DNA of 64,000 bases, from positions 1 to 64,000 of the forward strand of contig CACXNA010000002.1 of the NCBI GenBank assembly GCA_902768985.1, in the 5' to 3' direction. The position numbers were made by a program, and so were the translations under genes. Within the stretch, counting starts at the first letter, position 1. Each line of letters opens with the position of its first letter. Shown one piece after another: positions 6,712-18,107 of this stretch. This DNA comes from an uncultured Bacteroidia bacterium. GTDB lineage: Bacteria > Bacteroidota > Bacteroidia > Bacteroidales > UBA932. The notes below the pieces were generated by a model. That model worked only from the letters and a program-made list of their open reading frames with translations. It was not told where the DNA came from and ran no database searches.

Positions 6712-7665
6712 ATGATCAAGATTTTCTACAGACGAGGCTCTGACATCGTCATCAGCCAGTCCGAAACGGAGTTTGCTGCTATCGGCAAAGAAAATGTCCT
6801 CTGGATAGACCTCCTGCAGCCTACAGGAGAGCAGAAGAGGGCCGTCGAGGCGTTCCTCGGCACGGAGATTCAGAGCCGTGCTGAAGCGGAGGAGATTGAA
6901 AGCTCCTCCCGGTTCTACGAAGAAGGCAATGCCATTTTCGCCAACACCAACTTCCTCTCCCCTTCCGGAGACGGCATGTTGATGGACCCTGTGTCCTTTA
7001 TCCTTTCCGACTCCATTCTCACGACGGTGCGCGAGATTCCCCTGCGCTCCCTGGACACCCTGCAGCTCAAGGTGCAGGCCCTGCCGGAGCAGTTCCCGGA
7101 TGGATTCACCACCTTCGTGGAGATCATGGACAAGCGCGTCGACCTGGACGCCGACATCGTGGAGGTCATCTCCAAGGAGGTGTCGCAGTTCAGCAAGCGC
7201 ATCAACCAGAAGGAAGACATCAACGAGGAGTTCCTCCTCGACATCAACCAGCTGCAGGAGAGCGCGATGACCGTCCGCGAGAACGTCGTGGACAAGCAGC
7301 GCCTGATCTCCAACATCCTCAAGAGCAAGCGCTGCCCCAAGGACCCGGAGCTGCGCGAGGACCTGGGCATCATCCTGCAGGATATAGCCTCCCTGATCAA
7401 CCACACGAATTTCAACTTCGAGCGTCTGGAGTACCTGCAGGACACCGTCCTGGGTATCATCAACCTCGACCAGAACAACATCATGAAGATCTTCACCTTC
7501 GTGTCCGTGCTGCTGATGCCGGCCACGCTCGTGGCGAGCTTCTATGGCATGAACGTCACCCTCCCCTTCGCCCAGAAATGGTGGGCCTGGCTGGCGATTT
7601 TCATCCTGATGGCCTGCCTGGCCGTCGCCATCTGGATCATCTTCAAACGCAAAAAGATGCTGTAG
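6712..7665 (+). CDS. corA: CorA-family magnesium/cobalt transporter
   Basis: The 317-residue protein has the long soluble alpha/beta N-terminal domain and stalk helix of CorA and two C-terminal membrane helices at about 255-275 and 288-308. The family signature GMN is present (FYGMNVTLPF) at the end of the first helix, and the tail KRKKML is positively charged as usual. CorA forms a homopentameric channel for Mg2+ (and Co2+/Ni2+) in the inner membrane. It is a single gene with its own promoter and a structured leader, directly divergent from a manganese exporter, so the two form a small metal-homeostasis locus. Confidence 0.93.
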   Translation: MIKIFYRRGSDIVISQSETEFAAIGKENVLWIDLLQPTGEQKRAVEAFLGTEIQSRAEAEEIESSSRFYEEGNAIFANTNFLSPSGDGMLMDPVSFILSDSILTTVREIPLRSLDTLQLKVQALPEQFPDGFTTFVEIMDKRVDLDADIVEVISKEVSQFSKRINQKEDINEEFLLDINQLQESAMTVRENVVDKQRLISNILKSKRCPKDPELREDLGIILQDIASLINHTNFNFERLEYLQDTVLGIINLDQNNIMKIFTFVSVLLMPATLVASFYGMNVTLPFAQKWWAWLAIFILMACLAVAIWIIFKRKKML

Positions 7666-7688
7666 AGCTTGCTCTGCGGCATTTTTTT
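7662..7688 (+). terminator. Terminator after corA
   Basis: GTAGAG and CTCTGC pair around CTTG (7662-7677) and a run of seven T follows at 7682-7688. The hairpin includes the corA stop codon. Confidence 0.55.
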
Positions 7689-7690
7689 CA

Positions 7691-7698
7691 TATCTTTG
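7691..7698 (+). promoter_or_regulatory. -7 box TATCTTTG
   Basis: Exact Bacteroidetes -7 box, 21 bases before the ATG at 7720. It lies inside the longer open frame that begins at 7669 and so supports the later start. Confidence 0.75.
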
Positions 7699-7719
7699 CG
7701 CTCCCAAAAACCAAAAGAT

Positions 7720-11204
<3,485 letters not shown>

Positions 11205-11218
11205 TCAGTTTTAGCATT

Positions 11219-11226
11219 TAAAGATA
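11219..11226 (-). promoter_or_regulatory. -7-like box TATCTTTA for the beta-galactosidase gene
   Basis: One mismatch to TAnnTTTG, read on the minus strand about 20 bases before the ATG at 11198. Confidence 0.5.
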
Positions 11227-11254
11227 AAGAAAAAACTGACAACACCTGCCATCC

Positions 11255-11333
11255 GTCCTCAAAACTGGCCTCATTTGAGGACAAACGGGCAAAAAACAAG
11301 CATCCGTCCTCAAATCGCTATGATTTTGAGGAC
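11255..11333. repeat. Paired-palindrome element, copy A (28-23-28)
   Basis: Two 28-base palindromic units (11255-11282, 11306-11333) are separated by 23 bases. Each unit has arms GTCCTCAAA and TTTGAGGAC with a different loop. The spacer has an A-run (AAAAAAC). It lies between the aldolase gene and the beta-galactosidase gene. Copies B (41092-41170) and C (56910-56988) have the same arms and exactly the same lengths. Confidence 0.9.
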
Positions 11334-11358
11334 GGACGCTCAAATATATCGCGACGGT

Positions 11359-12363
11359 TTAGCGGGCTTTGCCGTTGGAACCGAGGACGTTGATGATCTT
11401 GTGGACGTACATCTTCTTCATCTCCTCACGGGCCGGCTTGAGGTACTGGCGAGGATCGAAGTGGCTCGGGTTCTCGGCGAGGTGCTTGCGGACGGCAGCG
11501 GTCATCGCGAGACGGGAGTCGGAGTCGATGTTGATCTTGCAGACAGCGCTCTTGGCAGCCTTGCGGAGCTGCTCCTCAGGGATACCGATGGCGTTCGGGA
11601 GCTGACCGCCGTACTGGTTGCACATGTCGACATACTCCTGCGGGACGGAGGAGGAGCCGTGGAGCACGATCGGGAAGCCGGGGAGTTTCTTCTCAACAGC
11701 CTTCAGCACATCGAAAGCGAGGGGCGGCGGGACCAGCTTGCCGGTCTTCGGGTCGCGGGTGCACTGCTCCGGCGTAAACTTGTAAGCGCCGTGGGAGGTA
11801 CCGATGGAGATGGCGAGGGAGTCGCACTTGGTCTTCTTGACGAAGTCGATCACTTCCTCAGGCTTGGTATAGTGGGAAACGGCGGAGGAAACCTCGTCCT
11901 CGACACCGGCGAGCACGCCGAGCTCAGCCTCGACGGTCACGTCGTGCTTGTGAGCGTAGTTGACAACCTTGCGGGTCAGCTTCACGTTCTCCTCGTAAGG
12001 GAGGGAGGAAGCGTCGATCATGACGGAAGAGAAACCGAAGTCCACGCAGCTCTTGCAGAGCTCGTAGCTGTCGCCGTGGTCCAGGTGAAGGACAATCTGG
12101 GGCTTCTTCCAGCCCAGCTCCTTGGCATACTCGACAGCGCCCTGCGCCATGTAGCGGAGGAGCGTCTGGTTGGCATAGTTGCGAGCGCCCTTGGACACCT
12201 GCAGGATCACCGGGGACTTGGTCTCGGCGGCAGCCTGGATGATGGCCTGGAGCTGCTCCATATTGTTGAAGTTGAAAGCGGGGATGGCATAACCACCCTT
12301 GACGGCCTTCGCGAACATCTCGCGGGTGTTCACAAGACCCAGTTCTTTGAATGAAACTTTCAT
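11359..12363 (-). CDS. fba: Class II fructose-1,6-bisphosphate aldolase
   Basis: The 334-residue enzyme cleaves fructose-1,6-bisphosphate into glyceraldehyde-3-phosphate and dihydroxyacetone phosphate in glycolysis. The zinc-binding and catalytic motif HLDHGDS is present, followed by the glutamate-containing VEAELG segment and the glycine-rich phosphate-binding part (SIGTSHGAYKF and LHGSSSVP). The start is fixed by the promoter at 12403-12410. The gene is monocistronic and divergent from gmk-nadD; the two promoters share one palindrome. Confidence 0.95.
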   Translation of the reverse strand: MKVSFKELGLVNTREMFAKAVKGGYAIPAFNFNNMEQLQAIIQAAAETKSPVILQVSKGARNYANQTLLRYMAQGAVEYAKELGWKKPQIVLHLDHGDSYELCKSCVDFGFSSVMIDASSLPYEENVKLTRKVVNYAHKHDVTVEAELGVLAGVEDEVSSAVSHYTKPEEVIDFVKKTKCDSLAISIGTSHGAYKFTPEQCTRDPKTGKLVPPPLAFDVLKAVEKKLPGFPIVLHGSSSVPQEYVDMCNQYGGQLPNAIGIPEEQLRKAAKSAVCKINIDSDSRLAMTAAVRKHLAENPSHFDPRQYLKPAREEMKKMYVHKIINVLGSNGKAR

Positions 12364-12402
12364 AAAATTCTATGATTTGAGACTTAGATTCAGTAAATCG
12401 TA

Positions 12403-12420
12403 CAAAAATAATTATTTTTG
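12403..12420. promoter_or_regulatory. Back-to-back divergent -7 boxes forming an 18-base palindrome
   Basis: CAAAAATAATTATTTTTG is a perfect palindrome. Read on the minus strand it gives TATTTTTG (12410-12403) for fba; read on the plus strand it gives TATTTTTG (12413-12420) for gmk. The two -7 boxes are only two bases apart, so RNA polymerase should not occupy both promoters at once. Confidence 0.7.
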
Positions 12421-12436
12421 CGGAAAAGTCCGCATA

Positions 12437-13006
12437 ATGTCAGGCAAAGTCATCATATTTTCTGCACCTTCCGGCGCCGGCAAGAGCACCGTCGTGAATC
12501 ATTTGCTGGGGCTGCACCCCGAATTCGAATTCTCCATCTCCGCCACCTCGCGCGCGCCCAGGGGGCAGGAGCACGACGGCGTGGAGTATTATTTCCTCAG
12601 CGCCGAGCGCTTCCGCGAGCTGATCAGGGAGGACGCCTTCGTCGAATACGAGGAAGTCTACCACGACCGCTTCTACGGCACGCTCAAGAGCGAAGTGGAG
12701 CGGATCTGGGCCAAGGGGCACGTCATCGTCTTCGACGTGGACGTGAAGGGAGGCGTGAGCCTGAAGAAATATTTCGGCGACGCCGCCCTGTCGGTGCTCA
12801 TCATGCCGCCCAGCATGGAGGTGCTCGAGCAGCGCCTGCGCGGGCGCGGCACCGACGCCGAGGAGGCCATCCGCGAGCGACTGGCCAAGGCCGGCTGGGA
12901 GCTCGACTTCGCCGCCGGCAAATTCGACCGCGAGCTGGTCAACGACAAACTGGAGGACACCTTCGCCGAGGCGGAGGCCCTCGTAAACGATTTCCTATGC
13001 GGATAG
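12437..13006 (+). CDS. gmk: Guanylate kinase
   Basis: The 189-residue protein phosphorylates GMP to GDP with ATP. It has the P-loop SAPSGAGKST near the N-terminus, the GMP-binding segment with SATSRAPRGQEHDGVEY and the YGT motif (HDRFYGTLKSE). The ATG at 12437 is chosen because the frame's upstream start codons lie before the promoter box at 12413-12420; the 5' leader would be only about ten bases. Its last ten bases overlap the start of nadD, implying translational coupling. Confidence 0.95.
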   Translation: MSGKVIIFSAPSGAGKSTVVNHLLGLHPEFEFSISATSRAPRGQEHDGVEYYFLSAERFRELIREDAFVEYEEVYHDRFYGTLKSEVERIWAKGHVIVFDVDVKGGVSLKKYFGDAALSVLIMPPSMEVLEQRLRGRGTDAEEAIRERLAKAGWELDFAAGKFDRELVNDKLEDTFAEAEALVNDFLCG

Positions 13007-13632
13007 CCGTCTACTCCGGCTCCTTCGACCCGCTCCACATCGGCCACCAGGCCATCATGGAGCGGCTCACCACCACGCGCGAATTCGACTGGGTCTATCT
13101 GGTCATCTCCCCGCAGAACCCGCTCAAGGACCCGTCCAAGGCGCTTTCCGCGGAGCGGCGCTACCGGGAGGCCATCGACGCCGTGCGGCGTCATCCCGAG
13201 CTGCACGTGTGGGTGGACAACATCGAGCTGGAGATGCCCGCGCCCACCTACACGATCCGCACGCTGGACGCGCTGAAGAAGCGCGAGCCGGAGAATGATT
13301 TCACGCTCGTGATCGGGGCGGACAACCTGCAGAACATCCACAAATGGCGCGACGCGCCCCGCATCCTCGGGGAGTACGGCGTCGTCGTCTATCCCCGCAA
13401 GGGGTATGATATGGAAACACTCCGCCAGATGCTTCTGGAGGAGTGTCGCCATTTCCCTGTCCCCTATGTCCTTGACGCCTCGCAGGGCGCGGCGCCCGGG
13501 AAGGTCAGCCTCGAGGATATGGACAGGCTCTACAAGATCCGGCTGATCGACGCCCCCATCGTGGATATCTCCTCCACGCAGATCCGCATGATGCAGGAGC
13601 AGGGGCTCGACGTCTCCGAATACCTGATGTAA
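12997..13632 (+). CDS. nadD: Nicotinate-nucleotide adenylyltransferase
   Basis: The 211-residue enzyme adenylates nicotinate mononucleotide in NAD synthesis. It begins MRIAVYSGSFDPLHIGH, which contains the nucleotidyltransferase motif GSFDPLHxGH, and ends with the second signature ISSTQIR. The start overlaps the 3' end of gmk by ten bases in another frame, a common arrangement in Bacteroidales where gmk and nadD form an operon. Confidence 0.94.
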   Translation: MRIAVYSGSFDPLHIGHQAIMERLTTTREFDWVYLVISPQNPLKDPSKALSAERRYREAIDAVRRHPELHVWVDNIELEMPAPTYTIRTLDALKKREPENDFTLVIGADNLQNIHKWRDAPRILGEYGVVVYPRKGYDMETLRQMLLEECRHFPVPYVLDASQGAAPGKVSLEDMDRLYKIRLIDAPIVDISSTQIRMMQEQGLDVSEYLM

Positions 13633-13645
13633 TTATTCCTTCGGA

Positions 13646-14464
13646 TTAATCGTTTTCTTGCTTCGGAAACGAAGCTACTTCCGCGGCGGTTAAGCCGACG
13701 GAGGAGAAACCGCCGTCGTGGTAGAGGTTCTGCATCGTGACCTTGCGGGTGTAGTCCGAGAAGAGCGTGACGATGTAGTCGGCGCAGTCGTCGGCCGTGG
13801 CGTTGCCCAGCGGCGACATCCGCTCCGCGTACTTCAGCATGTCCTCCATGCCCGCGATTCCCTGCCCCGCCGTCGTGGCGGTCGGCGACTGGGACACGGT
13901 GTTGATGCGCACGTGGCGCGCCGGACCGTAGATGGCGCCGAAGCTGCGGGCGATCGACTGGAGGAGCGCCTTGGCGTCCGCCATGTCGTTGTAGCCCACG
14001 AAGCTGCGCTCGGCGGCGATGTAGGTCAGCGCCACCACGGAACCCCATTCCTTGAGGGCGTCCTTGGTGTAGAGCGTGTGCAGGAGCTTGTGGAAGGACA
14101 GCGCGGAGATGTCCAGCGTCTTGCCCAGGAAGTTGTAGTCCAGGGCCTCGTAGGGACGGCCCTTGCGCACGTTCGGGGACATGCCGATGGAGTGCAGCAC
14201 GAAGTCGAAGGGACCGCCGAAGTGCTCCATCGCGCCGTCCACCAGCACGCCGAGATCCTCGATCGAGGTGGCGTCGGCGGCGATCAGCTTGCAGCCGTGC
14301 TTCTCCGCGAAGTCATTGAGGGTTCCCATGCGGAGCGAGAGCTCCGTGTTGGTCAGGATGATTTCCGCGCCCTCGGCGATGGCCCGCTCGGCCACCTTCC
14401 AGGCGATCGACTTGTCATTGAGGGCACCGGTGATGATGCCTTTCTTTCCTTTCAAAAGTTCCAT
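13646..14464 (-). CDS. fabI: Enoyl-[acyl-carrier-protein] reductase (NADH)
   Basis: The 272-residue enzyme performs the last reduction of each fatty-acid elongation cycle. The N-terminal FabI-type cofactor site KGIITGALNDKSIAW and the FabI catalytic pattern Tyr-x6-Lys (YNDMADAK, with an extra upstream Tyr in LTYIAAE) distinguish it from FabL, FabV or FabK. It is the last gene of the operon acyl-CoA ligase-fabF-fabZ-fabI, two bases after the fabZ stop codon. Confidence 0.95.
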   Translation of the reverse strand: MELLKGKKGIITGALNDKSIAWKVAERAIAEGAEIILTNTELSLRMGTLNDFAEKHGCKLIAADATSIEDLGVLVDGAMEHFGGPFDFVLHSIGMSPNVRKGRPYEALDYNFLGKTLDISALSFHKLLHTLYTKDALKEWGSVVALTYIAAERSFVGYNDMADAKALLQSIARSFGAIYGPARHVRINTVSQSPTATTAGQGIAGMEDMLKYAERMSPLGNATADDCADYIVTLFSDYTRKVTMQNLYHDGGFSSVGLTAAEVASFPKQEND

Positions 14465-14466
14465 AA

Positions 14467-14895
14467 TTAATCCTGTACTTGAGCGTCCATCAGATAGAAA
14501 GTAAGCTGGCCCTTGCAGGCGAGTTTGCCGCCCACGTTGGCCTGGGCGTCAATGATGTAGAGCGGTCCGCGCGTGGCGTTCAGCTTGGCGCTGACCTCGA
14601 TGGTGTCGCCGGGGCGCACCATGTTCTTGAAGCGGACATTGTCCAGGCCGGCGTAGAAAGGGGTCTTCCCGATCAGTTTGTCGCCCAGGATGAGGGTGCA
14701 GCACTGCGCCATGATCTCGCAGATCACGACGCCCGGCACCACCGGGAAACCCGGGAAATGGCCTTTCAAGAACCACTCTTCGCCGGTCACGTGGTAGGTG
14801 GCGCGGATGCTGCCGTCTTCGTTCTTTTCCGTCCAGTCCACCAGGAGCATCGGCTCGCGGTGCGGCAGGAACTGCTTGATTTCTTCTCTATTCAT
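14467..14895 (-). CDS. fabZ: 3-hydroxyacyl-[acyl-carrier-protein] dehydratase
   Basis: The 142-residue hot-dog-fold protein starts MNREEIKQFLPHREPMLLVD and carries the FabZ active-site histidine in HFPGFPVVPG and the catalytic glutamate in VICEIMAQ. It dehydrates 3-hydroxyacyl-ACP to trans-2-enoyl-ACP. The start at 14895 is set by family length; the reading frame is open for longer upstream but is the antisense-like shadow of fabF. It lies 17 bases after fabF and just before fabI. Confidence 0.93.
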   Translation of the reverse strand: MNREEIKQFLPHREPMLLVDWTEKNEDGSIRATYHVTGEEWFLKGHFPGFPVVPGVVICEIMAQCCTLILGDKLIGKTPFYAGLDNVRFKNMVRPGDTIEVSAKLNATRGPLYIIDAQANVGGKLACKGQLTFYLMDAQVQD

Positions 14896-14912
14896 GGTAG
14901 GTCTTAGTTGTT

Positions 14913-16154
14913 TCAGATTTTGCGAAGGGCGACGCTGGCGTCGTGGCCGCCGAAGCCCAGGGAGTTGGATACGGCCACGGTGACCGGGCGCTCCACCGCC
15001 TCCAGCGGGGTGTAGTCCAGGTCGAGCTCCGGGTCGGGATGGATGAGCCCGATGGTGGGCGGGATGACGCCGTCGCGCAGCGCCAGGGCGGAAGCCAGCA
15101 GCTCGACGGCGCCCGCGGCGCCGATCATGTGGCCGGTCATCGACTTGGTGCTGCTCACGGAGGCGCAGTGCGCGTCGGCCTCGCCGAGGGCGAGCTTGAT
15201 GGCGACCGTCTCGGCGGCGTCGTTCAGGTGCGTGCCCGTGCCGTGGGCGTTGATGTAGAGGTCCTCGCCCGCGCGGTAGCCCGACTGGGCCAGCGCGTCG
15301 CGGATCGCCCAGGAGGCCGGCAGGCCGTCGGGGCGCGGCGCCGTGGCGTGGTGCGCGTCGCAGTAGTTCGCGTAGCCCGTGACCTCCGCGAGGATGTCCG
15401 CCCCACGTTCGCGGGCGTGGTTGTATTCTTCGAGGATCAGCATGCACGCGCCCTCGGCCATCACGAAGCCGCCGCGGTCCGCGCTGAATGGCAGCGAGGC
15501 GCGCATCGGGTCGTCGGCGAGCGTCAGGGCGTGCGCGCTGACGAAGCCGCCGAAGGCCAGCGGGTTGAGCACGGCCTCGGTGCCGCCCGCGATGATCGCG
15601 TCGGCAAATCCGAACTTGACCGCGCGGAACGCCTCACCCACGGACTGCGTGCTGGACGCGCACGCGGCCGCCGTGGTCAGGTTCGCGCCCTGAGCGCCGT
15701 AGCGGATGGCGATGTTGCCCGCGGCGATGTTGCCGATCATCTTGGGGATGAACAGCGGGGAAATGCGGTCCTCGCCTTCCTCCAGCATGACCGTCGTCTG
15801 CTCGACGAAGGTCTGCATGCCGCCGATGCCGGTGCCCACGTAGACGCCGAGGCGCTCCGGGGCGATGTCGGTGCCGGCCACGAGGCCGCTCTGCGCCATC
15901 GCCTGCTCGGCCGCCGCCTGCGCGAACAGGCAGAAGCGGTCGTTACGCTTGGTTTCCTTCACGCTGATGCCGTAGGCGGTGGGGTCGAAATCGCGCACCG
16001 CGCCGGCCACCTTGACCGGCAGCTTCCAGGGTGCGTCGGGATACTTGCTAATGCCGCAGCGGCCCGCCTTGAGGGCGGACCAGAAAGCAGCGGTGTCGTT
16101 TCCGACCGGCGAGATGACGCCGGTACCGGTAATCACTACTCTTCTTTCTTCCAT
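14913..16154 (-). CDS. fabF: 3-oxoacyl-[acyl-carrier-protein] synthase II
   Basis: The 413-residue condensing enzyme extends acyl-ACP with malonyl-ACP. The Cys-His-His triad is visible: Cys in TTAAACASSTQS, His in NAHGTGTHLNDAAE and His in KSMTGHMIGAAGA. Its ATG overlaps the stop codon of the acyl-CoA ligase gene (TAATG). Bacteroidales usually keep the housekeeping fabF next to acpP; here no carrier-protein gene is adjacent and an acyl-CoA ligase precedes it, so this may be a second, specialised fabF set. Confidence 0.93.
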   Translation of the reverse strand: MEERRVVITGTGVISPVGNDTAAFWSALKAGRCGISKYPDAPWKLPVKVAGAVRDFDPTAYGISVKETKRNDRFCLFAQAAAEQAMAQSGLVAGTDIAPERLGVYVGTGIGGMQTFVEQTTVMLEEGEDRISPLFIPKMIGNIAAGNIAIRYGAQGANLTTAAACASSTQSVGEAFRAVKFGFADAIIAGGTEAVLNPLAFGGFVSAHALTLADDPMRASLPFSADRGGFVMAEGACMLILEEYNHARERGADILAEVTGYANYCDAHHATAPRPDGLPASWAIRDALAQSGYRAGEDLYINAHGTGTHLNDAAETVAIKLALGEADAHCASVSSTKSMTGHMIGAAGAVELLASALALRDGVIPPTIGLIHPDPELDLDYTPLEAVERPVTVAVSNSLGFGGHDASVALRKI

Positions 16155-17806
16155 TACTTATACATAAAGCGGCGGATGCTGCCCTTCGGGGTCTTGGCGA
16201 ACGGCTCGAAGTGGAGCTCGTAGTCGTTGACCGCGGAATAGCCGGGGAGCTTGTTGTTCAGGGCGACCAGGTTCTGGCGCATGATGGCATCGAGGCCGTC
16301 GGCGCCGAGGCCGGCCTTGTCCAGCTCGTCCATCTTCGGGACGATCAGGGCCACGATGCGGTGCTCGCGCTGCAGCACGATGGACTCCGCCACATAGGGT
16401 AATTCATTGAGGATCACTTCGATCTCCTCGGGATATACGTTCTGGCCATTCTCGGCCAGGATCATGTTCTTGCAACGGCCCAGCAGGAAGACGTTGTTGT
16501 TCTTGTCCACCGTGCCGATGTCGCCGGTGCGGAACCAGCCGTCCTGGAGCACCGCGGCCGTCGCCTCGGGGTTCTTGTAGTAGCCCTTGAAGACCACGTC
16601 GCCCTTGATGGAAAGCTCGCCGGCGATGTGCTCCGGATCCGGAGAGTCGATGCGGATCTCCATGATCTCGGGCAGGTACTCGCCGCAGGACTTAGGCACG
16701 TACTTGCCCACCTTGCCGTAGGACACGATCGGTGCCAGCTCGGTGAGGCCATAGCCCGTCACGAAAGGCACCTTGAGTTTATAGACCAGCAGGGCCTCCA
16801 CCTCGGAGGGGATGGCGGAACCGCCGGTAGCAAAGATCTCGACATTGCCGCCCATAGCCGCCATCAATTTGTCGTGCAGCATCTGGCAGAATTCAGTATT
16901 ATTCTGGTAGTCAGCCAGTTTCGCTTTACCCTCCGGGCTATTGATCTCAGCGCCGAGCACGTACTCAGCGAATTTCACGAAGATGAGAGGCACGCCGTAG
17001 AAGATGCGCGGGCGCACCTCCACCAGGGCCTCCTGGACATTCTTCGGGATCGGCGGCAGGCCAAGCACGGTCACATGCATACCCATCGTCATCGGGATGA
17101 CGACGTCGCAGGTCAGGCCGAAGCTGTGGGCGTGCGGCAGCAGGCTCAGGTAGTTCTCCCACTTGTGGAAGGGGAAGCCCGGGGCGATGCCCTGCACGTT
17201 GGCGGTGTAGTTGCGGTAGGTCAGCATCACACCCTTCGGGTTGCCGGTGGAACCGGAGGTATAGAGGATGGCGCAGACCTCGTCGAGGTCGGGATGTACC
17301 ACCTGGAAATCAGCGGGCTGCATGCCGGCAGGATACTTCTGCGCGAGCAGTTGCGCCCCGGCGGCATAAAGCTCGCCGACGCCGTTCCGGCTCGCGAGCA
17401 CCTCGCCCGTGGCAGAATCGATAGCGCAGAGCACGGCCGGCATCTCGTCGAAGCTGATGGCGTCGAAGGTGCGCTTCTCCGTGTAGAGGATCTTGCTGTC
17501 AGAGTGGTTCACCAACCGGAGCGTATCGGCCGGGGTAAAGGCATTATAAAGGTGCACGGCCACGTAGCCCTTGCTGACTGCCGCCATGAAGACGGATGCG
17601 CCGAGGGCGCAGCTCTTGGTATTGATGGCGATTTTGTCACCAGGCTGAAGGCCGGCCTTTTTCCAGATCAGGTCCAGAGTGTCAATCCGCTCCGCAAGCT
17701 CGCGGTAGCTGATGGTGGATTTGTGGAAGTCGCTCAACGCAGGGCGGTCCCAGCTGTCGCGGACGGCACCTTCGAAGAGGCTGACGAAATTGTCGATTTT
17801 GATCAT
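16154..17806 (-). CDS. Long-chain acyl-CoA synthetase-like AMP-binding enzyme
   Basis: The 550-residue protein (start MIKIDNFVSLFEGA) belongs to the acyl-adenylating family. The ATP-binding motif reads YTSGSTGNPKGVML, and the later motifs GYGLTE, GWFRTGDIG and the C-terminal lysine region (KTPKGSIRRFMYK) are all present. It probably activates a free fatty acid to acyl-AMP and then acyl-CoA. The frame is open for another 109 codons upstream, but a -7 box at 17837-17844 lies inside that stretch, so 17806 is the start. It is first in the operon with fabF-fabZ-fabI. Confidence 0.9.
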   Translation of the reverse strand: MIKIDNFVSLFEGAVRDSWDRPALSDFHKSTISYRELAERIDTLDLIWKKAGLQPGDKIAINTKSCALGASVFMAAVSKGYVAVHLYNAFTPADTLRLVNHSDSKILYTEKRTFDAISFDEMPAVLCAIDSATGEVLASRNGVGELYAAGAQLLAQKYPAGMQPADFQVVHPDLDEVCAILYTSGSTGNPKGVMLTYRNYTANVQGIAPGFPFHKWENYLSLLPHAHSFGLTCDVVIPMTMGMHVTVLGLPPIPKNVQEALVEVRPRIFYGVPLIFVKFAEYVLGAEINSPEGKAKLADYQNNTEFCQMLHDKLMAAMGGNVEIFATGGSAIPSEVEALLVYKLKVPFVTGYGLTELAPIVSYGKVGKYVPKSCGEYLPEIMEIRIDSPDPEHIAGELSIKGDVVFKGYYKNPEATAAVLQDGWFRTGDIGTVDKNNNVFLLGRCKNMILAENGQNVYPEEIEVILNELPYVAESIVLQREHRIVALIVPKMDELDKAGLGADGLDAIMRQNLVALNNKLPGYSAVNDYELHFEPFAKTPKGSIRRFMYK

Positions 17807-17836
17807 GTTTGTAAATTGTATTTCAAAAACCGACGG

Positions 17837-17844
17837 CAAAGTTA
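17837..17844 (-). promoter_or_regulatory. -7 box TAACTTTG for the acyl-CoA ligase-fab operon
   Basis: Exact TAnnTTTG match on the minus strand, about 31 bases before the ATG at 17806; it excludes the longer in-frame start. Confidence 0.7.
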
Positions 17845-18033
17845 CCCCAAAAATCACATTCAGCACGTTTCCTCCGGCTTTTGTGGTCAAATCCGACACG
17901 GTATTTGGCCAAAATCCGCCTGCGGGGGCGAATTCCGGATGCAAAATTACGTTTGCGCGCGCGATCGCGCAAATAAAGGAAAGCGGCGGACAAAAAATGT
18001 GATGAAAACGATTGTTTTGCGGGGAAAACCCCG

Positions 18034-18041
18034 TATCTTTG
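18034..18041 (+). promoter_or_regulatory. -7 box TATCTTTG for LytTR regulator
   Basis: Exact match, 67 bases before the ATG at 18108 and downstream of the frame's first ATG at 18012, so the later start is right. Confidence 0.7.
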
Positions 18042-18107
18042 GGACGAAATACAGGACAAACGCGATTCGTCCCAGCGGATGATTTCACGTTAAATATACG
18101 ATTTGTT

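Larger units (their letters stand above)
17807..18107. promoter_or_regulatory. Divergent intergenic region between acyl-CoA ligase operon and LytTR regulator
   Basis: No gene is seen. Present are the minus-strand -7 box TAACTTTG (17837-17844), the short palindrome TTTGGCCAAA (17904-17913), an inverted repeat TTTGCGCG/CGCGCAAA (17952-17973) and the plus-strand -7 box TATCTTTG (18034-18041) preceded by a GGGG/CCCC hairpin. The inverted repeat is a candidate operator. Confidence 0.55.

Noticed and set aside
11255..11333. CRISPR-like array because of conserved repeats and variable intervening sequence.
   Set aside because: Only two units per site, the variable parts are short loops inside palindromes, and no cas genes are near.
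12418..13632. A 404-codon frame that joins a gmk shadow to NadD.
   Set aside because: Only the last 211 codons from 12997 are NadD; the upstream part is the gmk gene in another frame.
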